Origin: Bradyrhizobiaceae bacterium
GTDB lineage: Bacteria; Pseudomonadota; Alphaproteobacteria; Rhizobiales; Xanthobacteraceae
Assembly: GCA_947479905.1 (NCBI GenBank)
Contig: CANKBJ010000018.1
Span: 1-36,678 of the forward strand
Direction: 5' to 3'
Length of the DNA: 36,678 nt
Shown here: piece by piece, positions 16,715 through 26,238 of the stretch
How positions within the stretch are numbered: position 1 is the first letter of the stretch
How the letters are laid out: each line of letters begins with the position of its first letter
Notes under the pieces: generated by a model
Told to the model about the DNA's origin: nothing
Databases searched by the model: none
Seen by the model: only the letters and a program-made list of their open reading frames with translations
Position numbers and translations under genes: made by a program

Positions 16715-17835
16715 GCAAGGCCGCGCGCGCCGCCACGCCGAAGCCTCTGCGCGCGCCGGCGCCGAACGGCAAGGCGTTCCAGCGCCAGATCGTCTTCTGG
16801 CTGGCGGCGCTTGCCGCCATCATCCTGCTGCTGTGGCTCCTGTCGGAAATTCTGCTGCCCTTCGTCGCGGGGCTGGCCATCGCCTATCTGCTGACGCCGC
16901 TGACCGACCGGCTGGAGCGGGCCGGGATAAACCGGCTGGTGGCGGCGCTCACCATCATCACGGTCGTCGTGTTGGCGATCATCGTGCTGATCCTGCTGGT
17001 GGCGCCGCTGCTCGGCAGCCAGCTGTCGTCGTTCATCGACAACATTCCCGGCTACGTGAGCAAGCTGCGCGCGGTGATCAGCGATCCGAGCAGGCCCTGG
17101 GTGCAGAAGATCGTCGGCGCCGGCCTCAACTCCGACAAAGGCATTTCCGATCTGGTGAGCCAGGGCGCCGGCTGGCTGACCACGGCGCTGAAATCGCTGT
17201 GGTCGGGCGGCAGCGCGCTGGTCTCGCTGTTCTCGCTGGTCGTGGTGACGCCGGTCATCGCCTTCTACCTGATCTACGACTGGCACAGCATGATCCGCAC
17301 CGCCGACAGCTGGATTCCGCTGCACCAGCGCGACACCGTACGCGGCCTCGCGCGTGAAGTGGACGCGGCGATCGCCGGCTTCGTGCGCGGGCAGAGCGCG
17401 GTGTGTCTTGTCCTCGGCTCGTTCTATGCCATCGCGCTGACTGTGGCGGGCCTGAACTTCGGCCTGCTGATCGGCCTGATCTCGGGCCTGATTACCTTCA
17501 TTCCTTACGTCGGTTCGATGACCGGGCTGATCCTGGCGCTGGCGGTCGCGGTAGCGCAATTCTGGCCCGATTACATCCCGATCCTGATCATGCTCGGCAT
17601 TTTCCTCGCCGGGCAGTTTCTCGAAGGCAACGTGCTGGCGCCGAAGCTGGTCGGCGAAAGCGTCGGCCTGCATCCGGTCTGGCTGATCTTCGCGCTTCTG
17701 GCCTTCGGCTATCTGTTCGGCTTTGTCGGTCTTCTGGTCGCGGTGCCGCTGGCCGCCACCATCGGCGTGCTGGCGCGCTTCGCGCTCAGGCGCTATCTGG
17801 ATAGTTCGCTCTATACCGGCGAGCCAAAAGCGTGA
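16711..17835 (+). CDS. AI-2E/PerM-family membrane permease
   Basis: A 374-aa polytopic inner-membrane protein of the PerM/TqsA (AI-2E transporter) superfamily. After a basic N-terminal tail, a hydrophobic hairpin (about 34-75) contains the family pattern LLSEILLPFVAGLAIAYLLTPLTDRLE. A large loop (about 105-175) follows, then the C-terminal core with VRGQSAVCLVLGSFYAIAL and the GLITFIPYVGSM motif (about 262-273). Substrates for most members are unknown; some act in sodium or autoinducer export. The GTG start overlaps the preceding TGA (GTGA), and its own stop overlaps the hda GTG, so all three genes are translationally linked. PerM-Hda linkage is frequent in proteobacteria. Confidence 0.9.
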   Translation: MSKAARAATPKPLRAPAPNGKAFQRQIVFWLAALAAIILLLWLLSEILLPFVAGLAIAYLLTPLTDRLERAGINRLVAALTIITVVVLAIIVLILLVAPLLGSQLSSFIDNIPGYVSKLRAVISDPSRPWVQKIVGAGLNSDKGISDLVSQGAGWLTTALKSLWSGGSALVSLFSLVVVTPVIAFYLIYDWHSMIRTADSWIPLHQRDTVRGLAREVDAAIAGFVRGQSAVCLVLGSFYAIALTVAGLNFGLLIGLISGLITFIPYVGSMTGLILALAVAVAQFWPDYIPILIMLGIFLAGQFLEGNVLAPKLVGESVGLHPVWLIFALLAFGYLFGFVGLLVAVPLAATIGVLARFALRRYLDSSLYTGEPKA

Positions 17836-18548
17836 ACGGGAAAGACCATACTGTGCGTACCGACGCCGATCACGTCTTTCCGCTGGCGCCGCGCCAGTTG
17901 GTGCTGGCGCTCGATCATGCCATCAGTTTCGAGCGCGAGGATTTTCTCGAAGGGCCGTCGAACGCCAAGGCTTTGGCGCTGATCGAGCGCTGGCCGGACT
18001 GGCCGGATCGTCTCGCGGTGCTGGTCGGGCCGGAAGGTTCCGGCAAAAGTCATCTCGCGGCGATCTGGGCGCAGATGACCGGCGCGCGCATTTTGTCGGC
18101 CAAGCTGCTGGGCGAGACGGACTTGCCGCACGCCTTCGCCACCGGCGCGCTGGTGGTCGAGGATCTTGAGCCGGAGGGTCTCAACGAGCGCGCCCTGTTT
18201 CATCTCATCAACATGGCGCGCGAGCAGCAGGTCGACGTGTTGTTGACCGCGCGCACCGCGCCCGCAAGTTTCGCGGTCTCTATCCGCGATCTCGGCTCGC
18301 GCCTGCGCGTGCTGCCGGTGGTGGCGCTGGAAGCGCCCGACGACGCGCTGCTGCGGCAATTGATCGTCAAGCTCGCCGCCGACCGCCAACTGGCGGTGGA
18401 CGAGGCGCTGGTGACCTATCTCGCCAACCGGATCGAGCGTTCCTTTGCCAGCGCGCGCGCGGCCATCGCGCTGCTCGACGAGGAGGCGCTGCGCCAGCAC
18501 CGGCCGGTGACGCGGGCGCTGGCCGCCGAGCTTTTCCGGCAGCCTTAA
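17832..18548 (+). CDS. hdaA: DnaA-homologous regulator Hda (HdaA)
   Basis: A 238-aa protein with an AAA+ domain related to DnaA domain III. Hda, bound to the DNA-loaded sliding clamp, stimulates DnaA-ATP hydrolysis after initiation. A clamp-binding-like motif, QLVLAL, is at 22-27 (E. coli uses QLSLPL). Walker A is GPEGSGKSH (66-74), and a degenerate Walker B ALVVEDLE is at 106-113. The lid-like region spans about 165-235. There is no DNA-binding domain IV, which separates it from DnaA. The GTG overlaps the upstream stop by 4 nt; a GTG at codon 8 is an alternative start. It belongs to the PgsA-like/PerM operon and is followed by ppk. Confidence 0.9.
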   Translation: MNGKDHTVRTDADHVFPLAPRQLVLALDHAISFEREDFLEGPSNAKALALIERWPDWPDRLAVLVGPEGSGKSHLAAIWAQMTGARILSAKLLGETDLPHAFATGALVVEDLEPEGLNERALFHLINMAREQQVDVLLTARTAPASFAVSIRDLGSRLRVLPVVALEAPDDALLRQLIVKLAADRQLAVDEALVTYLANRIERSFASARAAIALLDEEALRQHRPVTRALAAELFRQP

Positions 18549-18595
18549 CGCCGCCCTTATGTTTGGCTTGACGGCATGACGGTCGCTGGTGCGAA

Positions 18596-18613
18596 CTGTC
18601 ATCCGGCCGCCAT
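18596..18613 (+). promoter_or_regulatory. Candidate Pho box upstream of ppk
   Basis: CTGTCAT (18596-18602), a 4-nt spacer, then CCGCCAT (18607-18613) gives the 7-4-7 direct-repeat layout of PhoB sites. The first half is perfect and the second matches five of seven positions. The spacer is GC, unlike the usual AT-rich one. It lies 43 nt before the ppk ATG. Confidence 0.35.
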
Positions 18614-18655
18614 GTTCGTGCAGTAGGCAGGGCGATCATAAAGGCATTCATTGCT

Positions 18656-20884
18656 ATGGCTGACCGCGCTCAAGCTATTGGAAAAACAGAAGAAATAGCC
18701 GCAATCAAACGTGAGGCGGCCGCCGCCGGGCAGCCCTCTGCGGCGGATACCGACCTGCGATCCCAGCCCGACCGCTTCATCAACCGCGAACTGTCCTGGT
18801 TGCACTTCAACCGCCGCGTCCTCGAAGAGTCCGCCAATGAGCAACATCCGCTGCTTGAGCGCGTGCGCTTTCTGTCGATCTCGGCCAACAACCTCGACGA
18901 ATTCTTCATGGTGCGCGTCGCCGGTCTGAAAGGTCAGGTCCGCGAAGGCATTGCCACGCGCAGCCCCGACGGCCTGACGCCATCGGAACAACTCACCCGT
19001 ATCGGCGAAGCGGTGTCGCAGCTGGCGCATGACCAGCAGCAGCGCTGGCTCGAATTGCGCCCCGACCTGGCAAAGGTCGGCGTGACGCTTGTCGAGGGCG
19101 CTGATTTGAAAAAGGCGGAGAAGGCCTGGCTGGAGGAGCATTTCCTCACGCATGTCTTCCCGCTGCTGACGCCGCTGGCGATCGATCCGGCGCATCCGTT
19201 TCCGTTCATCCCCAATCTCGGCTTCTCGATGGCGTTGCATTTGTCGCGTGTGCGCGACGGCAAATCGATGAATGCGCTGATCCGCATGCCGCAGAAGATC
19301 GAGCGCTTCATCAAGCTGCCGACCGGCAGCGATGACGGCATTCGCCTGATCACGCTGGAAGCGGCGACCGCGCTGCATATCAGCCGGCTGTTTCCGGGCT
19401 ACACCGTCAAGGGCGAGGGGGCGTTCCGCGCCATCCGCGACAGCGATCTGGAAATCGAGGAAGAGGCCGAGGACCTGGTGCGCCTGTTCGAGACCGCGCT
19501 CAAGCAGCGCCGCCGTGGTTCGGTGATCCGTCTTGAACTCAACGCCACCATGCCGGCGGAACTGCGCAGCTTCGTCCAGCGCGCGCTGGCTGTCGCCGAC
19601 GACGAAGTCTTTCTGGTCGACGGTGTGCTGGCGCTCAACGATCTGTCGCAGCTCACCCGCATCGACCGGCCCGATCTCGAATTCGTGCCCTACAATCCGC
19701 GCTATCCGGAGCGCATCCGCGATCATGGCGGCGATGCCTTCGCCGCGATCCGGCAGAAGGATCTGGTGGTTCACCACCCGTATGAATCCTTCGACGTCGT
19801 CGTTCAGTTCCTGCAGCAGGCGGCGCGCGATCCGAACGTCGTCGCCATCAAGCAGACGCTTTATCGCACATCGGCGGAATCGCCGATCGTCAAGACTTTG
19901 GTCGAGGCGGCGGAAGCCGGCAAATCGGTCACGGCATTGGTCGAACTGAAAGCGCGCTTCGACGAGGAAGCCAATATTCGCTGGGCGCGCGATCTCGAGC
20001 GCGCCGGCGCGCAGGTCGTCTATGGTTTCATCGAACTCAAGACCCACGCCAAGCTGTCACTGGTGGTGCGGCGCGAGGGCGGGGCGCTGGCGACCTACTG
20101 CCATGTCGGCACCGGCAATTATCACCCGGTGACCGCGCGCATCTATACCGACCTGTCGTTCTTCACCGCCGATCCGCTGATCGCGCGCGATGTCGCACGC
20201 ATCTTCAATTACATCACTGGTTACGCGGAGCCCGCCGAACTCGAGCGCATGGCGATCTCGCCGGTGAACTTGCGGCCGCGCATTCTCGATCACATCGCCC
20301 AGGAAACCGCCAATGCCAAGGCCGGCAAGCCTTCCGGTATCTGGATGAAGATGAACTCGTTGGTCGATCCGGGCATTATCGACGCGCTGTACGATGCCTC
20401 GCAGGCCGGCGTGAAAATCGACCTGGTGGTGCGCGGCATCTGCTGTCTGCGGCCGGGCGTGCCGGGCCTGTCCGAGAATATCCGCGCCAAATCCATCGTC
20501 GGCCGCTTCCTGGAACATGCCCGAATCTATTGCTTTGGCGCCGGCCATCCATTGCCGCATCCGAAAGCGGCCGTGTATTTTTCCTCCGCGGACATGATGC
20601 CGCGCAACCTCGACCGCCGGGTCGAGGTGCTGTGCCCGATTCTCAATCCGACCGTTCATGAGCAGGTATTGGGCCAGATTCTGGCCGCGAATTTCAGGGA
20701 TAATGAGCAAAGCTGGCAGGTCTTGCCGGATGGCAGTTCGGCGCGCATAAAGGCCGCGCCGGGCGACGAGCCGTTCAACGCCCACAAATACTTCATGACC
20801 AATCCGAGTCTGTCGGGCCGTGGTAAATCGCTCAAAGTATCGTCGCCCCGCAGCCTTATCCGGCGCATCGCCGAAGGCGCGTAA
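18656..20884 (+). CDS. ppk: Polyphosphate kinase PPK1
   Basis: Reversibly polymerises the gamma phosphate of ATP into inorganic polyphosphate. The 742-aa protein has the N-terminal domain with [18 protein letters not shown] (about 41-58), the head domain, and two C-terminal catalytic domains. The phosphohistidine candidate is His464 in KTHAK (462-466), equivalent to E. coli His435, with a second catalytic His in CHVGTGNYH (482-490). Residues 1-35 are a variable extension. The last 21 codons overlap ppx in another frame. A possible Pho box lies upstream, consistent with phosphate-starvation control known for ppk in other bacteria. Confidence 0.97.
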   Translation: MADRAQAIGKTEEIAAIKREAAAAGQPSAADTDLRSQPDRFINRELSWLHFNRRVLEESANEQHPLLERVRFLSISANNLDEFFMVRVAGLKGQVREGIATRSPDGLTPSEQLTRIGEAVSQLAHDQQQRWLELRPDLAKVGVTLVEGADLKKAEKAWLEEHFLTHVFPLLTPLAIDPAHPFPFIPNLGFSMALHLSRVRDGKSMNALIRMPQKIERFIKLPTGSDDGIRLITLEAATALHISRLFPGYTVKGEGAFRAIRDSDLEIEEEAEDLVRLFETALKQRRRGSVIRLELNATMPAELRSFVQRALAVADDEVFLVDGVLALNDLSQLTRIDRPDLEFVPYNPRYPERIRDHGGDAFAAIRQKDLVVHHPYESFDVVVQFLQQAARDPNVVAIKQTLYRTSAESPIVKTLVEAAEAGKSVTALVELKARFDEEANIRWARDLERAGAQVVYGFIELKTHAKLSLVVRREGGALATYCHVGTGNYHPVTARIYTDLSFFTADPLIARDVARIFNYITGYAEPAELERMAISPVNLRPRILDHIAQETANAKAGKPSGIWMKMNSLVDPGIIDALYDASQAGVKIDLVVRGICCLRPGVPGLSENIRAKSIVGRFLEHARIYCFGAGHPLPHPKAAVYFSSADMMPRNLDRRVEVLCPILNPTVHEQVLGQILAANFRDNEQSWQVLPDGSSARIKAAPGDEPFNAHKYFMTNPSLSGRGKSLKVSSPRSLIRRIAEGA

Positions 20885-22394
20885 GCGCGCAGGCCATTCG
20901 GTCAAGGGCCGCCTCGATCACGGCCCGGCCATCGCGGTCATCGATATCGGCTCGAACTCGGTGCGGCTGGTCATTTACGAGGGCCTGACCCGTTCGCCGA
21001 CGCCGATTTTCAACGAAAAGGTGCTCGCCGGTCTCGGCCGTCAGGTGCAGACCACCGGGCTTCTGGCGCAGGACGCCATCGATACCGCGCTCGCCGCTTT
21101 GGTGCGCTTCCGCGCACTATGCGACATCCAGCACGTCACCAAGATCTGGGCGATCGCCACCGCCGCCTGCCGCGACGCGAAGAATGGCCGCGCTTTCATC
21201 GCTGAAGCCGAACGCATCTGCGGCGCCAAAATCGAAATACTGTCGGGCAAACGCGAAGCGCATCTGACCGCGCTCGGCATCGTCTCCGGTATCTACAAGC
21301 CGGACGGCATTGTCGGCGATCTAGGCGGCGGCTCGCTCGAACTCGTCGATGTGAAGGGCACCCGCGTGCGGCACGGCCTTACCCTTCCGCTCGGCGGCCT
21401 GGCCTTGCAGGACCTGACCGGCAAATCCATCAAGAAAGCCGAAAAGCTGGTCGCCGATTCATTCCGGGGCCTCGATATTTTGGGCGAAGGCGAGGGCCGC
21501 ACCTTCTATGCCGTCGGCGGCACCTGGCGCGCGCTGGCGCGGCTGCATATGTGGCAGACCGGCTATCCGTTCCACGTCATGCACAATTACCGGATTTCGG
21601 CGCGCGAGGCGCTCGACTTCTCGCGGCTGGTGCATCGCGTCGATACCGAAACCTTGTCGAAGATCGAAGTCGTCAATGCCGCGCGCCGGCCACTTCTGGC
21701 CTACGCGGCTTTGGTGCTGGAAAATCTCGTACGCACGATCAAGCCGAAAGAAGTCATCATCTCGGTGCTCGGTGTGCGCGAGGGTCTGCTTTATTCGCTG
21801 CTCAACGCCAAAGAGCGCGCGCTCGATCCGCTGATCGCGGCGGCGGCCGATCTCAACGTGCTGCGCTCGCGCTCGCCTCGCCATGGCGAGGAACTGATCG
21901 ACTGGACCGACCGCTTCATCGCGTCATCCGGTCTGGAGGAAAGCGCCGACGAGCGCCGGCTGCGCCACGCCGCTTGTCTGCTCGGCGATATCGGCTGGCG
22001 CGCGCACCCGGATTACCGCGGCGAGCAGTCGATGAACATCATCGCGCACGGCGCCTTCGTCGCCGTCAATCACCCGTCGCGCGCTTATCTGGCGCTGTCG
22101 GTCTATTTCCGCCATGCGGGCCTGAGCGAGGAAGACCTGTCGCCGCGCCTTCGTGAACTGGCCACCACCCATATTCTCGACCGTGCTCGTGTTCTGGGCG
22201 CTGCCATGCGGGTGGCCTATATCCTGACCGCGGGGCAGAGCGGCGTTCTCGGCCATGTGCCGATGCAGGTAAAACGTGGCAAACTGGTGCTGCGGTTGCC
22301 GGGCGCCTATGGCAAGTTGGCCAGCGACCGGCTGTTCAGCCGTCTGCGCCAGCTGGCGCGGCTGGTCGGACGCGAGCCGTCGATCGAGACGTAA
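20820..22394 (+). CDS. ppx: Exopolyphosphatase / Ppx-GppA phosphatase
   Basis: Removes terminal phosphate from polyphosphate, or from pppGpp in GppA-type members. The 524-aa product belongs to the ASKHA fold, with the phosphate-1 motif [13 protein letters not shown] (39-51), the catalytic-Glu region SGKREAHL (142-149) and the phosphate-2 motif [10 protein letters not shown] (166-175). A C-terminal HD-like helical domain follows (about 330-524). The only in-frame start before the first motif is GTG 20820, which overlaps ppk by 65 nt; its ribosome-binding site is weak. The long overlap implies translational coupling with ppk, so synthesis and breakdown of polyphosphate are produced together. 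Confidence 0.93.
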   Translation: MVNRSKYRRPAALSGASPKARKRAGHSVKGRLDHGPAIAVIDIGSNSVRLVIYEGLTRSPTPIFNEKVLAGLGRQVQTTGLLAQDAIDTALAALVRFRALCDIQHVTKIWAIATAACRDAKNGRAFIAEAERICGAKIEILSGKREAHLTALGIVSGIYKPDGIVGDLGGGSLELVDVKGTRVRHGLTLPLGGLALQDLTGKSIKKAEKLVADSFRGLDILGEGEGRTFYAVGGTWRALARLHMWQTGYPFHVMHNYRISAREALDFSRLVHRVDTETLSKIEVVNAARRPLLAYAALVLENLVRTIKPKEVIISVLGVREGLLYSLLNAKERALDPLIAAAADLNVLRSRSPRHGEELIDWTDRFIASSGLEESADERRLRHAACLLGDIGWRAHPDYRGEQSMNIIAHGAFVAVNHPSRAYLALSVYFRHAGLSEEDLSPRLRELATTHILDRARVLGAAMRVAYILTAGQSGVLGHVPMQVKRGKLVLRLPGAYGKLASDRLFSRLRQLARLVGREPSIET

Positions 22395-22432
22395 AGGACA
22401 GGCAGTGAGAGCCGGGCAATGAAGCGACCGCA

Positions 22433-23203
22433 ATGAAACGTCCTGTCGTCGGTGTCATCGGCAACAAGGTTCTGGCCGAAGGCCGGTTTCCGTCCCAGCG
22501 CGTCGGCGAACGAAACCTGCGCGCCGTGGCCGATGTCGTCCGCGCGCTGCCGCTGATGTTCGCAGGCTCACCGGAGATTACCGACATTGACGATCTGCTC
22601 GACAGCGTCGACGGCATCCTGCTGACCGGCGCGCGCGCCAATGTGCATCCGACGCGGTTCGGCGCCGACCCGCATGTCAGCTACGAACCTTACGATCTCG
22701 ACCGCGACGCGGTGGCGCTGTCATTGGTCGAGACCTGCGTCGAGCGCGGCGTGCCGCTCTTGGGCATCTGCCGCGGGTTCCAGGAAATGTGCGTCGCCTA
22801 TGGCAGCACGCTGCATCCGGAAATCCGCGACATACCGGGCCGGCAGAACCACCGCATGCCGCGCCTGGAAAACGGCGAAATCCATCCCGACCCGACGGTC
22901 GTGTTCGGCGACCGCCACGATGTGGCGCTGGCGCCGGGCGGCGTTTTCGCCGGACTGTTCGGGAGCGAAACCATTCGCGTGAACTCGCTGCACGGGCAGG
23001 GCATTCTCGATCCCGGCGGCCGGGTCATCGTCGAAGGCATCGCCGACGACGGCACCATCGAGGCGATCCGCATCAAGGATGCGAAAGGCTTCGCGCTCGG
23101 CGTGCAGTGGCATGCCGAATACGATCCGCAGACCAATCCAATCAACAAGGCTCTGTTCGAGGCCTTCGGCGCGGCAATCGCGGCGCGGAAGCAGGCGGCG
23201 TGA
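22433..23203 (+). CDS. Class I glutamine amidotransferase, peptidase C26 (PuuD-like)
   Basis: A 256-aa cytosolic hydrolase of the gamma-glutamyl-gamma-aminobutyrate hydrolase family, which cleaves gamma-glutamyl amide bonds in polyamine breakdown in E. coli (PuuD). The nucleophile elbow GICRGFQEM (111-119) supplies Cys113, and the partner pair is His227 and Glu229 in VQWHAEY (224-230). NSLHGQG (184-190) is also typical. It lies 38 nt after ppx and probably shares its transcript. No other polyamine gene is nearby, so the natural substrate is open. It ends 7 nt from the convergent rnd stop. Confidence 0.9.
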   Translation: MKRPVVGVIGNKVLAEGRFPSQRVGERNLRAVADVVRALPLMFAGSPEITDIDDLLDSVDGILLTGARANVHPTRFGADPHVSYEPYDLDRDAVALSLVETCVERGVPLLGICRGFQEMCVAYGSTLHPEIRDIPGRQNHRMPRLENGEIHPDPTVVFGDRHDVALAPGGVFAGLFGSETIRVNSLHGQGILDPGGRVIVEGIADDGTIEAIRIKDAKGFALGVQWHAEYDPQTNPINKALFEAFGAAIAARKQAA

Positions 23204-23210
23204 GCACGGC

Positions 23211-24362
23211 CTAGACTTTATCCACCGTCACGACGCGGCCTTTGTCGACCGCGAGCGCCAGCCTGCCATGCTTGAGGGCAATCGCTTTCTCGCCGAACAG
23301 TTCGCGCCGCCAACCTTTCATCGCCGGCACGTCGGCGTCATCATCGGCTGCAATGCGATCGAGTTCGTCGACCGTGGCAATGACCTTGGCGGCGACGCCG
23401 TGGCTCTCCGCCGTCATGCGCAGCAGCACCTTGAGCAACTCGACGGTCGCCGCGCCATTCTGCGCTGGGCGGAAGCGCTCGAAACGGGGCAGTGTCTTCG
23501 GATCGCGGTCGATGCCACGCTGCACCGCTTCGACAATGGCTTCGCCCCAGCGCGAGCGCTCGAAGCCTTTCGGCAGCGAGCGCAAATGGCCGAGCTTTTC
23601 GATCGTCGTCGGCGCCTGCGTGGCGATGTCGCCGAGAACGTCGTCTTTCAAGACGCGCGAACGCGGCACGTCGCGCGTCTGCGCCTCGCGTTCGCGCCAG
23701 GCGGCGATTTCCATCAGGACGGCGAGTTCTTTCGGCTTGCGCACGCGGGTCTTGAGCCGCTCCCAGGCATTGGCCGGATCGGCGCGATAGGTTTCGGGCG
23801 AGGTGAGGATAGCCATCTCGGCCTCGACCCAGTTGGTGCGGCCGCGTTTTGCCAGATCGGCGGCGAGCTTGATGTAAACCGAACGCAGATGCGTCACGTC
23901 CGACAATGCATATGTGACCTGCGCGTCGGTGAGGGGACGGCGGGTCCAGTCGGTGAAGCGGTTCGATTTGTCGAGCACGTCGCCGGTAATGCGCTGCACC
24001 AGCTGGTCGTAGGAAATCGAATCGCCATAGCCGAGCACCATGGCGGCAACTTGGGAGTCGAAGATCGGATGCGGAATCGTCTTGGCCATGTTCCAGACGA
24101 TTTCGATATCCTGACGCGCCGCGTGGAAGACCTTGATGACTTTTTCGTCGGCCAAAAGCGCGAAGAACGGCGCCAGATCGATGCCGGGCGCCAGCGCGTC
24201 GATCACTACTGCCTCATCCGCCGAGGCGATCTGCGCCACGCAGAGCAGCGGGTAATAGGTGGTCTCGCGCAGGAATTCGGTATCGACGGTGATGAACGGA
24301 TGCTTCGCCATGCGAGTGCAGATGGCGGCGAGTTTGTCGGTGGTGGTAATCAACGATGACAT
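23211..24362 (-). CDS. rnd: Ribonuclease D
   Basis: 3'-to-5' exoribonuclease that trims tRNA precursors and other small RNAs. The DEDD catalytic residues are visible: Asp27 and Glu29 in FITVDTEF (23-30), Asp85 in [12 protein letters not shown] (79-90), and Asp155 with Tyr151 in [10 protein letters not shown] (151-160). An HRDC domain spans about 205-285. The 383-aa length is normal. It begins 10 nt after the stop of the TPP-dependent enzyme gene on the same strand, so the two are likely co-transcribed. Confidence 0.95.
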   Translation of the reverse strand: MSSLITTTDKLAAICTRMAKHPFITVDTEFLRETTYYPLLCVAQIASADEAVVIDALAPGIDLAPFFALLADEKVIKVFHAARQDIEIVWNMAKTIPHPIFDSQVAAMVLGYGDSISYDQLVQRITGDVLDKSNRFTDWTRRPLTDAQVTYALSDVTHLRSVYIKLAADLAKRGRTNWVEAEMAILTSPETYRADPANAWERLKTRVRKPKELAVLMEIAAWREREAQTRDVPRSRVLKDDVLGDIATQAPTTIEKLGHLRSLPKGFERSRWGEAIVEAVQRGIDRDPKTLPRFERFRPAQNGAATVELLKVLLRMTAESHGVAAKVIATVDELDRIAADDDADVPAMKGWRRELFGEKAIALKHGRLALAVDKGRVVTVDKV

Positions 24363-24372
24363 CTGGACGTAT

Positions 24373-26058
24373 TTACACTTTCTTTGCGCCGCGCACCGGC
24401 GGCATGTGGATGAACTCCCAAGGGCTCGGCATGGCCTGAACCGGAACTTCGATCAAGGTCGGCTCGCGCGCGGCGAACGAGGCCTTGAGCGCGGCGCGCA
24501 GTTCGGCCGGATTTCGCGCGCGCCGTCCGGTGGCGCCGAAGCTCTCGGCATATTTGACGAAGTCGGGATTGGCCAGATCGCAGGCGATCAGGCGGTTGCC
24601 GAACTGCTCTTCCTGGATGCGGCGGACATTGCCGAAAGCGCCGTCGGTAAAGACGATGGCGGTCAGCGGAATGCGGTGGCGCATGGCGGTGGCGAGTTCA
24701 TTCGACGTGTACATGAAGCCGCCATCACCATTGATCGACAGCACCGGAACTTCTGGCCGCGCGTGCTGCGCGCCGAGCGCGGTGGCGTAGCCCCAGCCGA
24801 GATTATCCTGGAAACCAGGCGAGAGAAACGTGCGCGGTTTATAGACGGGAAAGGCGAGGCGCGCGGCGAAGCCGATCTGCGTGACCTCGTCGACATAGAT
24901 GCCGTCCTCTGGCAGCTCAGTGCGGATCGCGTCGAGGAACGCCAACTGCGGCGCAAGCTTGGCGAGCCGCGCCCGCATCTTCGCCTGCCGCGCCAGCATC
25001 TCGTCGCGGCGCGAGGCGCGGCGTTCATTGACGCGGCCGAGTTGGTCGATCAGATGCATCAAGATCGGCGCGGCGTCGCCGATCAAGGCGACCGCCGGTT
25101 TATGCAGGCGCGCCGGTTCGTCTTTGTCGGCATCGACGCGGACGATTCTGATGTCGCGGTCCATGCCCCATTGCGTCATCGGGTTCAGGAGCCGCGTGCC
25201 GACGGCGAGCACCGCGTCGGCCTCACCCCACAGGTCACGGCCAATCGGCAGATTGACGCTGAACAGGTTGCGGTCGTCGAGCACGCCGCGGCCACGGCGG
25301 TACGACAAAACCGGCGCTTGCAGCATGTCGGATAAAAGCGTCACCTCGCGCGACGCGTCCTGCGCGCCGCCGCCGACGACGATCAGCACGCGCTTTGACT
25401 TGCCGAGCAGCTTGGCCGCCTTGCGCAGCGCATCGTGGTCGAATGTCGGCGGGCGTGGCGGCGCGGGCGGCGCTATCGGCCCAACCGGGTCGCGCTTGCC
25501 CCAGACGTCGATGGCACATTCGAGCGCGGCCGGTCCTGGCCGGCCGGTCGCCATGGCGCGGATCGCCTTGGCGACTTTCGCCGGCGCCTCGGCCGGCGTA
25601 TTGATGATGGCGCTGTGATCGACCAGCCGGGCGACGATCCCGGCCTGATCGCGGATCTCGTGCAGATGACCCTGGTCGTGGCCAATGGCGCCCGCCGGTA
25701 TCTGGCCAATCAGGGCCAATACTGGTGCGTTCATGCCATAGGCGGTGAGCAGCGCCGCGCCCGAATTTAGGAGGCCGGGGCCGGGCACCACCGAATAGGC
25801 TTGCGCCTTTCCGGTCGCCAGCGCCGCCCCCAGCGCCATATAGGCGGCACCCTGTTCGTGCCGGGCATGGACGACGCGCAGGCGGTCGGAGGCGCGGGCA
25901 AAGGCGTCGAACAGGTGATCGTTGTGGACGCCGGGCAGGGCATAGACGGTGGCGATGCCGTGGGCGAGCAGGGCCTCGACGGTCGCCTCGCCGGTGGACA
26001 TGTCGGCTGTGGCGGCTTTGGCCGTTTTGCGGCCCTTTTTGGCGGTCTTCTTTGACAT
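24373..26058 (-). CDS. Thiamine-pyrophosphate-dependent enzyme (acetolactate synthase/decarboxylase-like)
   Basis: A 561-aa cytosolic enzyme with the three-domain layout of TPP-dependent synthases and decarboxylases. The catalytic glutamate is Glu68 in [16 protein letters not shown] (64-79). A central domain spans about 205-345. The TPP/metal motif starts with NGDGGF (443-448) and continues to TDGAFGN at about 470. The first 19 residues are Lys/Ala-rich and unusual. Conserved acetolactate synthase FAD contacts cannot be confirmed, and no regulatory-subunit gene is adjacent, so it is probably not the biosynthetic IlvB. Benzoylformate decarboxylase- or oxalyl-CoA-like activities are possible. 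The ATG at 26058 avoids a low-complexity upstream extension. It is divergent from aspS. Confidence 0.85.
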   Translation of the reverse strand: MSKKTAKKGRKTAKAATADMSTGEATVEALLAHGIATVYALPGVHNDHLFDAFARASDRLRVVHARHEQGAAYMALGAALATGKAQAYSVVPGPGLLNSGAALLTAYGMNAPVLALIGQIPAGAIGHDQGHLHEIRDQAGIVARLVDHSAIINTPAEAPAKVAKAIRAMATGRPGPAALECAIDVWGKRDPVGPIAPPAPPRPPTFDHDALRKAAKLLGKSKRVLIVVGGGAQDASREVTLLSDMLQAPVLSYRRGRGVLDDRNLFSVNLPIGRDLWGEADAVLAVGTRLLNPMTQWGMDRDIRIVRVDADKDEPARLHKPAVALIGDAAPILMHLIDQLGRVNERRASRRDEMLARQAKMRARLAKLAPQLAFLDAIRTELPEDGIYVDEVTQIGFAARLAFPVYKPRTFLSPGFQDNLGWGYATALGAQHARPEVPVLSINGDGGFMYTSNELATAMRHRIPLTAIVFTDGAFGNVRRIQEEQFGNRLIACDLANPDFVKYAESFGATGRRARNPAELRAALKASFAAREPTLIEVPVQAMPSPWEFIHMPPVRGAKKV

Positions 26059-26137
26059 CGACGCTCCGGCACTCCAGACCCTTTCAGTGTGCAGGGGCTC
26101 GTTGAGTCTGTCGAGGCGCCGGCGCCGGGTCCTTGCC

Positions 26138-26166
26138 TTGACAAAGCGGACCCCCCATGCGTTTTT
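26138..26166 (+). promoter_or_regulatory. Candidate -35 element for aspS
   Basis: A perfect TTGACA (26138-26143), within the alphaproteobacterial CTTGAC pattern, lies about 100 nt before the aspS start. The expected -10 position, 26161-26166, reads GTTTTT and is poor, so this is only a partial promoter match. Confidence 0.25.
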
Positions 26167-26238
26167 CGCGCCGCTCCACCCAAGCCAAAGAATCGTCTCA
26201 AGAATCGCTTGCTGAATCCTTTGCCGGAACGCCAATCA

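Noticed and set aside
18599-20047. Long minus-strand open frame opposite ppk
   Set aside because: The plus strand encodes complete PPK1 with its catalytic histidines; the antisense product has no recognisable motif.
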